Virus record (IMG/VR): IMGVR_UViG_3300025832_000065
Coordinates: 1 to 24,171 of that record
Length of the DNA stretch: 24,171 bases
Origin: a virus
Reading direction: 5' to 3' (one strand)
In this document: positions 13,392 to 22,550 of the stretch, piece by piece
Layout: the number at the start of each line of letters is the position of its first letter
How positions within the stretch are numbered: the stretch's first letter is position 1
Made by a program: the position numbers and the translations under genes
The notes under the pieces: model-generated
Told to the model about the DNA's origin: nothing
What the model saw: only the letters and a program-made list of their open reading frames with translations
The model's database searches: none

Positions 13392-16300
13392 ATGCCAACA
13401 TTCGAGATTACCGCACCAGATGGTAAAGTATATGACATCACAGGTGAAACACAGGAAGGCGCATTAGCGGCTTTAAAGGAACACTTAGGAGATACTGGAC
13501 AAGAACAGCCAGCATCAGTTGATAACAGTAATAACACTGGTATCAACAGCCCTACAGGTGGTTTTAAAGAGGCTTTATTGCAGGGTGTAGACGCACCTTT
13601 GGATGCTATGGGTACAACTGCTAGAGTATTGGGTGCTGAAAAGACTGGTGAGTTTCTAACAAACTTAACTGAAGCCCCAGAAGGCTATGAGTCAGCATCT
13701 GCTAAGTTTATTGAAGGTGATGAAGATGGCTCCTACGCATACAGGTACTTACCAAAAGCGGCATTAGAGCAAGGTGCACAGTTTGCTGGTCAGCAGTTAG
13801 CAAGGGTTGGTGGCGCGGCTGTTGGGTCTATGTTTAGCCCAGCAGGGTCACTCATAGGTGGTATAGCCGCACCTGTTGTTGTCAGTGCCGTACAGCATCT
13901 TGGCGGTATTGCAGAAGAACGCGCAAGAAACCAAGGTAGAGAAAAGCCTAACAAAGATGACTTCTTGTATGCTTCGACTACAACCGCTGGAATAGCACTT
14001 CTGGACTCTTTGGGACTAGGTAGTGGTAAGGTTTTTGCAACAGCCCTCAAAGAGTTTGGCACAGAGTCTTTACAGAGTGTCGTTGAGCAGACAGGTACAT
14101 CAGTAAACACTGAAGCTGGTCTTAATATTGACCCAAGACAAGCAGTTGGTGAAGGCATCATTGGTGGAGCATCTGCTGGCGGTGTAAACACAGCTATATC
14201 TACAGTTAGTAAGACTGGTGAAGTTGTCTTCAAACCACGCCAAGAACTTGATCCAGAAGTTGACCAAGCGGCTGGCGATGTTGCTAGGATGCTAAATGAA
14301 ATTGCTAGTGATGAGGGTCTTAACCTAAAAAACATTGATCCCACATCAAAAAAGGGTGCAAACACTGCCTTAGACACAGCTAGATCAAAGAATACTACTG
14401 ATATAAACACTGCCGCAAAAATCCTTCGAAAAGAAGTTCTTAAAGGTGCAGATACTGCAACCTTAGAAAGATTTAACCAAGCAATTAAAAACGCCAATAC
14501 CAAAGTAGGTACTGTAGTTTCTAATGAAGACATTAAATTTATAAAAGACACTGTAGGCAAGGCATTAGAAGGCCAACAGCTTGTTCAGTCACTTTATAAA
14601 TCAAATGTTGTTACAGAACTATATGCCGCTGGTCTTAAAGGTGGCTTTTCAAAGTTTACTGACAACTTCAACCCAATACCACAAATTGGTAAATCATACG
14701 ATCCTGCAAGATCAATAGGCACTATGTTAAACTTAGGTGCTATTGCTGGAACAGGTGGTTCATCTTTATTAACACAAGTACCTTTAGTTGCTGGTGGACG
14801 TGCAATTGATGCAGTCACAGGCCGTAGGTCTAAAGTGAACCGCTTTGTTAAAAAGAACAAAAAGTCTACTGGTATGTCTACACCTGTTGGAATTACTGTT
14901 GAAGGCAGGACAAAGCGTCTAAAAAATGCCCAGACAGCGGCAAACAACGCTAAGATAGCTACCGCAAAAGCTAAAGCAGATGCAGGAAAGCAAGCCTTGT
15001 TTGTCAAAATGTATGAAGAGGGCTTACACCCTAATCCAACGTCCCCTAGAGGGATAGCATTTGAAGGCTTACGTGAGGTTGGTAATCTTGGAGACATGAC
15101 ACCAGCACAGATAGATGCTGAAATCATGCGTGTCATTAATAGACGTCTTGCAAAAGGTGCAGATGCTGATGTTCGCAGGGCACTAAATGCTTACAAATCA
15201 CACCTAAAGACTGGCAAGATGCCAGACAGCGACCAAACATTGTCTTATACTGTCGGTGTAATTAAAGGTGGCTTTAAGTTTCCAAAAATTGATCCAGCCG
15301 CACCTACGTCACCAGCTTCACCTACACCCCCTGCACCACCACAGCGTAGTCCAGAGGTTCAACAAGGGATTGATGACAATAGACAGTTTGTGCAGAACCT
15401 GATTGATAAGCTAGATAAAGATAAAGCTGTTTCTGACAGTGATAGGCTAGTTCTTAACAACTCATTAAGTGAATATCAGCTAAGTCTTGGAAAAGACCCT
15501 AAGACAGCATCACAGTCACTTGTTGATCGTGCAAGAAAGAACCTTTCTAACGAAAAACTTGCAGATAAGTACCTAATGCCGTATCATACCCGTGTCGTTT
15601 CACAACAAGCGGCTATAAACACAGGAGTTGATAAACCAAATGGCGATACAGGAACAACAGGATCACCACCTACATCGGTATCACCGACACCTCCTGTCTT
15701 GGAACCAACACCCACTAACCCCCCAAATCCAAAAGAGACTGGCGGAGGAACTCAGCAAGAACCCAACGTGGGAGATGGCGGAGGACAAGGGGTACTTGGA
15801 ACACCAGAACCAGTAGTAACTAAACCACCCTCACCAGCTGAAGTAAAAGCAGAATTACCAGAAGCCGAAGCCTTAATTGAAATTGGCAAGAAAGGTACAA
15901 AGTATGAAAATGGTATCCAAGACTGGGCTTCAGCACTAGACGCGGCTAAGAAGCTAGGCCTACAAGTCAACCTTTTTAAAAGTATAAGTAGGATGCGAGA
16001 GGATGCTAAGTTTCGTTATGGTACAATCAAGCCAACTACACAGGCTTTCTTTAGTGACTATAATAACAAAGGTGGTGCTGGCGGTACAATATTTACTATG
16101 GTTCCAAATGCCTCAAAGGGTTTAAATAAAGAAACTAAAAAGCTAAAAAGAGTTACAGAAATTGAAGCCATAAAATCTCTTTTACATGAGGTGGCGCATG
16201 GAGTTACTCAGGGCAATCTTACTGGAAAAGGTATATCTAAACCATATTCAAAATTAGGTAAAAATGCTTTTACTGGGCAGATGAACAAATATGGAGATGG

Positions 16301-16817
16301 GACTTTTACAGGCAGTATCATTGCGCCAGTCTTGATGGAATACCACCAGTTAAAAGACAACAGCCCTATATTTGACGAGATCAACAACCTACAGTGGAAT
16401 ATAAAGGCTTATGCTGAAAACAACCCAAAATCTACAGTGGCTATAAGGTCATTTTCAACTCGTATTGAAGAACTAATGTCTAATAATCCTACTATGACTA
16501 AAGGAGAGGCGGCTGATGTTGTTTCAGAAGGTCTTCCAAAATACCAGAAATATGCCATGAACTTTGCAGAGGCCGCTGTTGATCCAGTGTGGGTCTATAT
16601 GTTCAATCCAAAACTTGCCAAAGAATTAATGCCTGAGACAACTAAAGTCATCAGGGATGAATTTAAAAAAGCTGGCAACAAGCAAATTAGGTTCTACTCA
16701 AGTTCTTTCGCAACAATATTAGCTATAGTTTCAGCTATGGTTGCAAAGGAAAGTGGCGAGGACGAAGAGCCAACTGAAGGAATACTCAGTCCACAAGAAG
16801 GTATCTTATCAGCATAA
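13392..16817 (+). CDS. Large ejection/internal virion protein with HExxH metallopeptidase motif (1141 aa)
   Basis: Residues 1-34 (FEITAPDGKVYDITGETQEG) form a small N-terminal module seen in many phage internal proteins. Residues 130-175 and 250-265 are Gly/Ala-rich and hydrophobic, like membrane-active segments, with the EFGTESLQSVVEQ signature between them. A long helical middle leads to Pro-rich linkers near 635-655 and 755-800. The C-terminal domain contains SLLHEVAHGVTQ, with H932, E933 and H936 forming a zincin HExxH motif. A third ligand may lie among later acidic residues (RIEELM or FAEAAVDP). A hydrophobic segment near 1107-1122 precedes an acidic end. By analogy with T7 gp16 it may open the cell envelope during DNA entry, but here by proteolysis rather than as a transglycosylase. 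That function is inferred. Confidence 0.75.
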   Translation: MPTFEITAPDGKVYDITGETQEGALAALKEHLGDTGQEQPASVDNSNNTGINSPTGGFKEALLQGVDAPLDAMGTTARVLGAEKTGEFLTNLTEAPEGYESASAKFIEGDEDGSYAYRYLPKAALEQGAQFAGQQLARVGGAAVGSMFSPAGSLIGGIAAPVVVSAVQHLGGIAEERARNQGREKPNKDDFLYASTTTAGIALLDSLGLGSGKVFATALKEFGTESLQSVVEQTGTSVNTEAGLNIDPRQAVGEGIIGGASAGGVNTAISTVSKTGEVVFKPRQELDPEVDQAAGDVARMLNEIASDEGLNLKNIDPTSKKGANTALDTARSKNTTDINTAAKILRKEVLKGADTATLERFNQAIKNANTKVGTVVSNEDIKFIKDTVGKALEGQQLVQSLYKSNVVTELYAAGLKGGFSKFTDNFNPIPQIGKSYDPARSIGTMLNLGAIAGTGGSSLLTQVPLVAGGRAIDAVTGRRSKVNRFVKKNKKSTGMSTPVGITVEGRTKRLKNAQTAANNAKIATAKAKADAGKQALFVKMYEEGLHPNPTSPRGIAFEGLREVGNLGDMTPAQIDAEIMRVINRRLAKGADADVRRALNAYKSHLKTGKMPDSDQTLSYTVGVIKGGFKFPKIDPAAPTSPASPTPPAPPQRSPEVQQGIDDNRQFVQNLIDKLDKDKAVSDSDRLVLNNSLSEYQLSLGKDPKTASQSLVDRARKNLSNEKLADKYLMPYHTRVVSQQAAINTGVDKPNGDTGTTGSPPTSVSPTPPVLEPTPTNPPNPKETGGGTQQEPNVGDGGGQGVLGTPEPVVTKPPSPAEVKAELPEAEALIEIGKKGTKYENGIQDWASALDAAKKLGLQVNLFKSISRMREDAKFRYGTIKPTTQAFFSDYNNKGGAGGTIFTMVPNASKGLNKETKKLKRVTEIEAIKSLLHEVAHGVTQGNLTGKGISKPYSKLGKNAFTGQMNKYGDGTFTGSIIAPVLMEYHQLKDNSPIFDEINNLQWNIKAYAENNPKSTVAIRSFSTRIEELMSNNPTMTKGEAADVVSEGLPKYQKYAMNFAEAAVDPVWVYMFNPKLAKELMPETTKVIRDEFKKAGNKQIRFYSSSFATILAIVSAMVAKESGEDEEPTEGILSPQEGILSA

Positions 16818-16825
16818 CAACATAC

Positions 16826-16850
16826 AGCCCCAGTAATGGGGCTTTATTAT
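16826..16850 (+). terminator. Terminator-like hairpin before the terminase genes
   Basis: AGCCCC and GGGGCT form a perfect 6-bp stem around a 6-nt loop, followed by TTATTATTT. The U-tract is imperfect, so termination may be partial. It separates the ejection-protein genes from the packaging and head genes. Confidence 0.65.
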
Positions 16851-16864
16851 TTCAAGGAGCCAAT

Positions 16865-17209
16865 ATGATAGTAAAAACAGCGTATGACCTAGTGCCGTAC
16901 CTAGAAGCTATAGAGACTATAAAAGCATCGTCTTTAACCAAAGATCAAAAGTCACAGATACTAAAGGAGATGAAGTATTCCTTTATCGACATAGTGTTTT
17001 GCAAGCAGTGTCCAAATACACACTCTATAATCTCAAGCATACTAGGAGAGCACAATGGGAGCACCCAAGGAACCAAGAAAGAAGTCGCCAAAGAAGGAAC
17101 TGAAGTATCCAAAGAAGGCAACTCCAAAAGAGAACAACTACTTCACAAAGTTAATGCAAACCGAGGAAGGAAGGGCACTACGCAAGCAGTGGTCAACCAA
17201 AAAACGTAA
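16865..17209 (+). CDS. Unknown protein (114 aa) overlapping the terminase small subunit
   Basis: A strong AAGGAG five bases before the ATG supports translation. Residues 1-60 look like a real small helical domain (DLVPYLEAIETIKASSLTKD, then FIDIVFCKQCPNTHS). From residue 64 the frame runs through the start of the next gene and becomes Lys/Glu-rich low complexity (KEVAKEGTEVSKEGNSK). The overlap is 155 nt, exceptionally long for this window, and both frames remain open and basic. Alternatives are an out-of-frame C-terminal tail of little importance, or ribosomal frameshifting into the downstream frame. I do not recognise the N-terminal domain. Confidence 0.55.
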   Translation: MIVKTAYDLVPYLEAIETIKASSLTKDQKSQILKEMKYSFIDIVFCKQCPNTHSIISSILGEHNGSTQGTKKEVAKEGTEVSKEGNSKREQLLHKVNANRGRKGTTQAVVNQKT

Positions 17210-17558
17210 GAATGGAGGAAGGCCAGTAGGCACTCCAGATGGCTACACACTAGAAGCCATTACTCCTATCCGAAAACAGGCACAGAAAGACGCTGAAAGG
17301 ATTGTAGCTATCATGGCTAAAGAAAACAATATTGATGACGAGTACGCTGTTGAAGCACTTAAAACCGCAGTCGAGATCATGCGTGAACCAGCGCAGAACC
17401 GAGACAAACTAACAGCCGCAAGAATGGTCTTAGACTTTACTAAGACAAAACCAGTATCAAAGAGCGAAGTCACTGTTGGTAAAGCAGAAGCCTTCTTGGA
17501 GTCGCTTTTAGTAAGTGACACAGAGGAAGAGCAAACCGACGATGGAAACGAAACTTAA
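17055..17558 (+). CDS. Probable terminase small subunit (167 aa)
   Basis: The N-terminus is extremely basic (PRKKSPKKELKYPKKATPKE), consistent with DNA contact. The remaining two thirds are helical (RKQAQKDAERIVAIMAKEN, then VEALKTAVEIMREPAQNRDK) and end in an acidic tail. Position immediately before the large terminase, size and charge pattern fit a small subunit that recognises packaging sites and regulates the ATPase. I see no unambiguous family motif. AGGAG lies nearby upstream of the ATG. The gene begins inside the preceding reading frame and ends 17 nt past the chosen start of the large subunit. Confidence 0.7.
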   Translation: MGAPKEPRKKSPKKELKYPKKATPKENNYFTKLMQTEEGRALRKQWSTKKRKNGGRPVGTPDGYTLEAITPIRKQAQKDAERIVAIMAKENNIDDEYAVEALKTAVEIMREPAQNRDKLTAARMVLDFTKTKPVSKSEVTVGKAEAFLESLLVSDTEEEQTDDGNET

Positions 17559-19113
17559 ACAAGTACGCCGCAAACTATATGACGAATTTGACTTCTACTC
17601 TAAGTCAGCACTCAAGATCAGAACCAAAGATGGAGACATCAAGCCCCTCAAACTAAAGCCAGCTCAAGTTATCCTACAAGAAGCTGTAGATAAACAGATG
17701 GCTACTGAGGGCAAGGTTCGCATCATAATTCTGAAGGCTAGACAGCAGGGTCTATCGACGTATGTAGGCGGCTATCTTTACTTTAATGTTTCCCAGCGCA
17801 AAGCATGTAAGGCAATGGTGGTTACACACCACTCTGACAGTACAAGAGCACTGTTTGACATGACTAAACGCTACCATGAGAACTGCCCAGAACTACTCAA
17901 GCCGCACACAAAGTATTCATCTCGCAGAGAGTTGACCTTTGACGTTCTTGATAGTTCTTATGTGGTTGCTACAGCTGGTGGTGAGAGTATTGGACGTGGT
18001 GAAACACTTACGCACATACACGCCTCAGAACTTGCCTTCTGGCAGAAGTCCACAGCCCTAGAGAACTGGAATGGTATGACGCAAGCCGTACCTAACAAGA
18101 AAGGCACAGCCGTATTCGTAGAGAGTACAGCTAATGGTGTCTCTGGTATATTCTATGACCTATGGAAAGGTGCAGTGAATGGCTCTAACGGCTATGTCCC
18201 TGTGTTTATACCTTGGTATGTAGACCCAGAGTATCGTGAGGCTGTACCAGAGAACTTTGAGATAACTCCAGAGGAAGAGGACTTATCTAAGAAATATGAG
18301 TTAGACAATGAACAGCTAATGTTCCGCAGACGCAAGATTTCACAGAACGGCATCGACCTATTCCACCAAGAATATCCAGCGGAGCCAGAACAGGCCTTCT
18401 TAACCACTGGGCGTCCTGTGTTTAACCCAGAGACATTACAAGAAAACCTACACGATGCTAAAGACGTAACAAGTCGTCTAGCACTCGAAGGTGAGGACTG
18501 GCTAGAGAATGTACGTGGAGAACTAACACTCTTTCGTAAACTAGATGCTGGCGAAAAGTACACTATAGGAGCAGACGTTGCTATGGGTGTCAGAGGTGGT
18601 GACTGGTCAGTTGCCCAAGTTCTCGACAGCAAGAAACGACAGGTGGCAACCTATCGTGCCCAAGTTCATCCAGACTACTTTGCTAATGTCCTCTACAAAC
18701 TAGGAGAGTTCTTTAACTTTGCCTACATAATCGTAGAGAACAATAGTCACGGTATTCTAACGTGTACTAGGCTTGGAAAAGACATGGCCTATCCTAATTT
18801 CTACACAGAAGTACAGGTAGACAAGTTGACAGATAAGGAAACCATCAAGTTAGGTTTCACTACAACTTCCAAGACAAAACCTCTGATCATTGATGAACTC
18901 AGAGCCTCAGTTCGAGAGGGTAAGATCGAACTAAACGATAAAGTCACTATTCGGGAAATGCTAACATACATCGTCACACAAAGCGGCGGCATGGAAGCAG
19001 AGTCAGGATGCTTTGATGACTGTGTAATGAGTTTAGCCCTAGCCAATCATATCCATGAAGGTGCTTGGGAACCCATAGACGCAGTTGACGATTATTACAT
19101 TGAGATGGTTTAG
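17542..19113 (+). CDS. Terminase large subunit
   Basis: The packaging motor protein is 523 residues from ATG 17542. An in-frame GTG at 17515 would add nine residues; the Shine-Dalgarno evidence is weak for both, so the start is uncertain. ATPase motifs: a Walker A-like KARQQGLST (65-73), a Walker B region THIHASE (E163) and the coupling motif ESTANG (194-199). The C-terminal RNase H-like nuclease follows, with D345 in IGADVAMG, E399 in IIVENNSHG and D492/D493 in CFDDCVMSL. The AFLTTGRPVF segment typical of this family links the domains. It pumps DNA into the prohead and cuts the concatemer. The portal gene follows after 2 nt. Confidence 0.95.
   Translation: METKLKQVRRKLYDEFDFYSKSALKIRTKDGDIKPLKLKPAQVILQEAVDKQMATEGKVRIIILKARQQGLSTYVGGYLYFNVSQRKACKAMVVTHHSDSTRALFDMTKRYHENCPELLKPHTKYSSRRELTFDVLDSSYVVATAGGESIGRGETLTHIHASELAFWQKSTALENWNGMTQAVPNKKGTAVFVESTANGVSGIFYDLWKGAVNGSNGYVPVFIPWYVDPEYREAVPENFEITPEEEDLSKKYELDNEQLMFRRRKISQNGIDLFHQEYPAEPEQAFLTTGRPVFNPETLQENLHDAKDVTSRLALEGEDWLENVRGELTLFRKLDAGEKYTIGADVAMGVRGGDWSVAQVLDSKKRQVATYRAQVHPDYFANVLYKLGEFFNFAYIIVENNSHGILTCTRLGKDMAYPNFYTEVQVDKLTDKETIKLGFTTTSKTKPLIIDELRASVREGKIELNDKVTIREMLTYIVTQSGGMEAESGCFDDCVMSLALANHIHEGAWEPIDAVDDYYIEMV
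18560..18571 (+). promoter_or_regulatory. Weak phage-promoter-like sequence inside the large terminase gene
   Basis: ACACTATAGGAG matches the ACACTATAG core of SP6-type promoters and resembles the T7 initiation region. It encodes the conserved TIGA segment of the nuclease motif, so coding constraint may explain it. It points toward the portal and capsid genes. Confidence 0.2.
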
Positions 19114-19115
19114 AC

Positions 19116-21149
19116 ATGAAATCAAATAAAGATTATAAAAAACTCGACGACGATCAAATCGTGTCCATAGTAGATACTAACCTAAGACGCTCCATTGGAT
19201 ACTACGACAGTGAGTTGTCAAAAGAACGCCGTAAGGTAATGGATTACTACAGTGCTAAACTCCCTCGCCCAGCGCATGATGGAAACAGTAAGTATGTAAG
19301 TCAGGACGTTTACGATGCTGTAGAAAGCATGAAGGCGGCTTTGTTAGAAACATTCAGCACAGGCAATAAGTCACTTAGGTTCTCACCACAGAACGCTGAT
19401 GATGTCCCAACAGCTGAAGTCTGCACAGAGTACACCGACTATGTTCTACATCGTCAAAACAACCTGTTTGAAACTATGCAGACTGTTATTCACGATGGTC
19501 TTATTGCTCGTGCTGGTATCGCTAAAGTTTACTGGTGTATGCAAGACGAAAGCACACTGGAGTACGTTGAAGGGCTTACAGAGGAAGAACTGGACGTACT
19601 ACTAGCTGAAGAAAATGTAGAGATCGAAGAGATAACTGAAGACGAGTTTGGTATGTTCTCTGGTGAGCTACGTGTAACCCGTGACACATCACAGGTAAAA
19701 GTAGAAGCTATTGCACCAGAAGAGTTCTTGATTGAACCCCAAGCAAAGTCATTAGATGACGTTAGTTTCTGTGCACACCGCACTAAGAAGTCTATATCTG
19801 AACTTATTGAAATGGGCTACGATGAAGACCTTGTAGCAAAAATAGGTGACAATGAAGATACTGACTTTGACAATGATCCAGAGATACTATCTCGACATGA
19901 CGATATTGGTGCTGACAGAGGCTTCAACTCCAAAGGCGACCAAAGACAGACACGCCAGATAACAATAGTCGAAGCATTCATAATGCTAGATGTAGAGGCA
20001 ACTGGTGTCGCTGAATTACACAGGGTTGTTAAGGCATCTAATGTTTTACTAGAGAAAGAAATAGTAAACAGACGACCATTCGTAGCATTCGTACCACTGC
20101 CTATCCCACATGCTTTCCACGGTAATAACTTTGCCGAGAAACTATTAGGCATACAGAATGCACGTACAGTCTTAACTCGATCCATTCTTGATCACGCTAT
20201 GGTTACTAACAACCCACGATATACTGTGGTTAAAGGTGGCCTAACGAACCCAAGAGAACTAATAGACAATCGTGTCGGTGGTATCGTGAATATATCACGC
20301 CCTGACGCAATTGCCCCTATGCCTCAAGCATCTTTGAACCCGTTTGTATTCCAAACTATTCAGATGTTAGATGAGGATAAAGAAGATACCTCTGGTGTCT
20401 CTCGCCTATCTCAAGGTCTTAATAAAGACGCTATAAGCAAACAAAACTCAGCGGCAATGGTCGAGCAATTGGCAACAATGAGCCAACAGCGACAGAAGAT
20501 CATCGCGCGTAACTTTGCGAACAACTTCCTAAAGCCTCTATTCTCTATGGTCTATTCACTAGTCGTCGAGAACGAGTCTGAGGAGAAGATTGTTGAGTTA
20601 GCTGGACGTTATGTCCCTGTCAACCCTTCGCAATGGGCTGATAAACGTGACGTACAAGTTGAGTTCCACTTGGGCTATGGTGATCAGGAGCAACTGGTGC
20701 AAAAGCACCTTTCGTTCCACCAACTATTATCTGCCGATCCTACTCTTGGACAAATGTACTCTCCTGAGAACAAGTTCAAGATGTTAGCATCAATATTAGA
20801 TAAATCAGGTATCAAGAATGTTGCTGACTTCCTAACAGACCCAGCGTCGATACCTCCACCGCCACCTGATCCAAATGCAGAGATGCAGATGCAGATGGCA
20901 CAGCAACAAATGCAACTTCAAGAACGACAAACTGCTGTCGCTGAGATGAAGGTGCAAGTTGATGCACAAATGCGTCAAATGAAACTTGAGCTAGACACTA
21001 TGAAGGCTCAACAAGCATTTGCCCTACAATCTGACAAGCAAGACCTCAACGAGACTGAGTTTGAACACAAAGAGTTCGTGAACTTAGAGGAACTAGAGAT
21101 CGCAAGAACTGCTGATGATGTCAGAGCAATCGCAAGTCCTAACGGATAA
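19116..21149 (+). CDS. Portal protein, SU10/P22-like
   Basis: This 677-residue portal begins with a helical stretch (RKVMDYYSAKLPRPAHDGNS, SKYVSQDVYDAVESMKAALLETF) characteristic of podovirus portals of the SU10/P22 group rather than the shorter T7 gp8 type. The centre has a beta-rich clip/stem region (about 185-300). A conserved helical crown and wing follow, including IISRP-type and LNKDAISKQNSAAMVEQL segments near 420-450. Residues 585-645 form a Gln/Met-rich coiled coil (QMQMAQQQMQLQERQTAVAE), compatible with a barrel inside the capsid. It forms the dodecameric channel for DNA packaging and ejection. It starts two bases after the terminase stop. Confidence 0.9.
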   Translation: MKSNKDYKKLDDDQIVSIVDTNLRRSIGYYDSELSKERRKVMDYYSAKLPRPAHDGNSKYVSQDVYDAVESMKAALLETFSTGNKSLRFSPQNADDVPTAEVCTEYTDYVLHRQNNLFETMQTVIHDGLIARAGIAKVYWCMQDESTLEYVEGLTEEELDVLLAEENVEIEEITEDEFGMFSGELRVTRDTSQVKVEAIAPEEFLIEPQAKSLDDVSFCAHRTKKSISELIEMGYDEDLVAKIGDNEDTDFDNDPEILSRHDDIGADRGFNSKGDQRQTRQITIVEAFIMLDVEATGVAELHRVVKASNVLLEKEIVNRRPFVAFVPLPIPHAFHGNNFAEKLLGIQNARTVLTRSILDHAMVTNNPRYTVVKGGLTNPRELIDNRVGGIVNISRPDAIAPMPQASLNPFVFQTIQMLDEDKEDTSGVSRLSQGLNKDAISKQNSAAMVEQLATMSQQRQKIIARNFANNFLKPLFSMVYSLVVENESEEKIVELAGRYVPVNPSQWADKRDVQVEFHLGYGDQEQLVQKHLSFHQLLSADPTLGQMYSPENKFKMLASILDKSGIKNVADFLTDPASIPPPPPDPNAEMQMQMAQQQMQLQERQTAVAEMKVQVDAQMRQMKLELDTMKAQQAFALQSDKQDLNETEFEHKEFVNLEELEIARTADDVRAIASPNG

Positions 21150-21177
21150 GCAACCTTAACCAAAAAGAGAGAACTAC

Positions 21178-21456
21178 ATGTCTACACAAGAAGAGCAACT
21201 TGTGATGGCTGGTGATGAAGCTGGAGCCATACTTAATGGTTCCGCCTTCAACTCAGTTATCAATGAACTTGTCGAAAGAACCTTCCAAACATTTGTAAAC
21301 ACTGAGCCTTCCGACAAGGACAAAAGAGAACATGCCTACAACCACTATCGAGCATTAGTTGACGTGGTTGATACTTTAAAACAGCGAGTTCAAGTGCGTG
21401 ACAGCATTGTAGAACAGCAGAACGGCGACAACAGCCAAGAGGAGACTGCTCCATGA
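21178..21456 (+). CDS. Small head-module protein (92 aa) between portal and scaffold
   Basis: The protein has a helical core (FNSVINELVERTFQTFVNTEP, then HAYNHYRALVDVVDTLKQRV) and an acidic Gln/Glu-rich tail. Small acidic helical proteins often stand between portal and scaffold genes in marine podophages, and this one fits that slot. AGAGAG precedes the ATG. Its TGA overlaps the scaffold start (ATGA), so the two are probably made in proportion. It may assist prohead assembly. No enzymatic motif is visible and I cannot give it a name. Confidence 0.7.
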   Translation: MSTQEEQLVMAGDEAGAILNGSAFNSVINELVERTFQTFVNTEPSDKDKREHAYNHYRALVDVVDTLKQRVQVRDSIVEQQNGDNSQEETAP

Positions 21457-22505
21457 ATGACAACGAGCAAAATGTAAACTCTGAGCCAAAAGCATTAGAT
21501 ATTGATGATGCGGCAGAAGCAATCTTAGGACGATGGGATGACGGGGAAACCTTATCTGAAGTCGATGAAGATGCAACATCCGAAGACCTAGAAGAGACAG
21601 AGGTAACTGAAGATGAACTAGACGATGAAGAGGACGATGAAGGCGAAGATAACCTTGATGACCCCGAAACAGATGAACTAGACGACGATGACGAAACTGA
21701 TGAAGATGAAGACGCAGAAGAGGATGACGACGAACCTCTAGCCGCTTCAGACGATCAGGTTGTAGACATCTCAGTCAATGGTGAGTCTAAGAAGGTATCT
21801 GTAAAGGATTTGAAACGGCTCTATGGTCAAGAAGCATCTCTAACCAAAAAGTCTCAAGATTTGGCTAACCAGCGCAAACAGTCAGAAGAACAACTGGCAC
21901 AAACGCATATGTCATATCAAAAGTTAATGGAACGCGCAGAAGCTAGGTATAAACCTTATGCTGACATAGACATGTTAGTAGCGTCACGCGAGATGGATGC
22001 AGAAACATTCTCTCAACTACGCCAAGATGCGAAGCAAGCAGAAGACGACCTAAAATTCCTACAGGAAGAAAGTGGTCAGCTTGTATCCCAAGCACAGCAA
22101 AACCATCAGCAAGCAACTAAAGAGGCCGCCGCAGATTGCGTAAAGGTTCTACAGGAGCAACTGCCTGACTGGGGTAACGAACTGTATACTAATATACGTG
22201 AGTACGCTGTTGCATCAGGATTACCCAAAGACCAAGTAGATCAGTACACTGACCCACAAGTCATCATGCTGATAAACAAAGCACGACTCTATGATCAATC
22301 AAAACAGTCCGCCAAAAGCAAAAAAGCCAAGGCCAAACTTACGAAATCAAAAAGCGGTAAGACTAAGGTTTTAAGTTCCAAGAAAGCACCACCATCTAAA
22401 AAGTCTATCCAGAAAGCTAATCAACAGAAGCAAATGGATATGCTCAGTGGTGCTAAAGACCTTGATGATATTGCAGAGGCATTAATGAGCCGCTGGGAAG
22501 AGTAA
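21453..22505 (+). CDS. Capsid scaffolding protein with matching motifs at both ends
   Basis: This 350-residue protein has an acidic region at about 30-95 dominated by Asp and Glu. A short beta-type segment follows (VVDISVNGESKKVSVKDLKRLY), then a long coiled coil at about 125-215 and a Lys/Ser/Ala-rich basic region at 285-325. The C-terminal helix is DLDDIAEALMSRWEE (336-350). Such charge segregation with a terminal helical clamp is typical of podovirus scaffolds, which bind the capsid protein and leave or are degraded before DNA entry. Residues 16-30, DIDDAAEAILGRWDD, closely match the C-terminal motif, so the protein may have two equivalent binding elements. It is coupled to the previous gene by ATGA and precedes the capsid gene by 45 nt. 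Confidence 0.85.
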   Translation: MNDNEQNVNSEPKALDIDDAAEAILGRWDDGETLSEVDEDATSEDLEETEVTEDELDDEEDDEGEDNLDDPETDELDDDDETDEDEDAEEDDDEPLAASDDQVVDISVNGESKKVSVKDLKRLYGQEASLTKKSQDLANQRKQSEEQLAQTHMSYQKLMERAEARYKPYADIDMLVASREMDAETFSQLRQDAKQAEDDLKFLQEESGQLVSQAQQNHQQATKEAAADCVKVLQEQLPDWGNELYTNIREYAVASGLPKDQVDQYTDPQVIMLINKARLYDQSKQSAKSKKAKAKLTKSKSGKTKVLSSKKAPPSKKSIQKANQQKQMDMLSGAKDLDDIAEALMSRWEE

Positions 22506-22550
22506 ATCTTCTTAAACTTAATCCTAAAATTGTAATAAGGAAATTACATT

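Noticed and set aside
13790-14560. Long minus-strand open frame opposite the 1141-aa gene
   Set aside because: It lies wholly antisense to a well-supported gene, has a skewed Ser/Ala/Pro composition typical of shadow frames, and has no neighbours on that strand.
14594-15136. Second minus-strand open frame opposite the 1141-aa gene
   Set aside because: Same reasons: antisense shadow with atypical composition.
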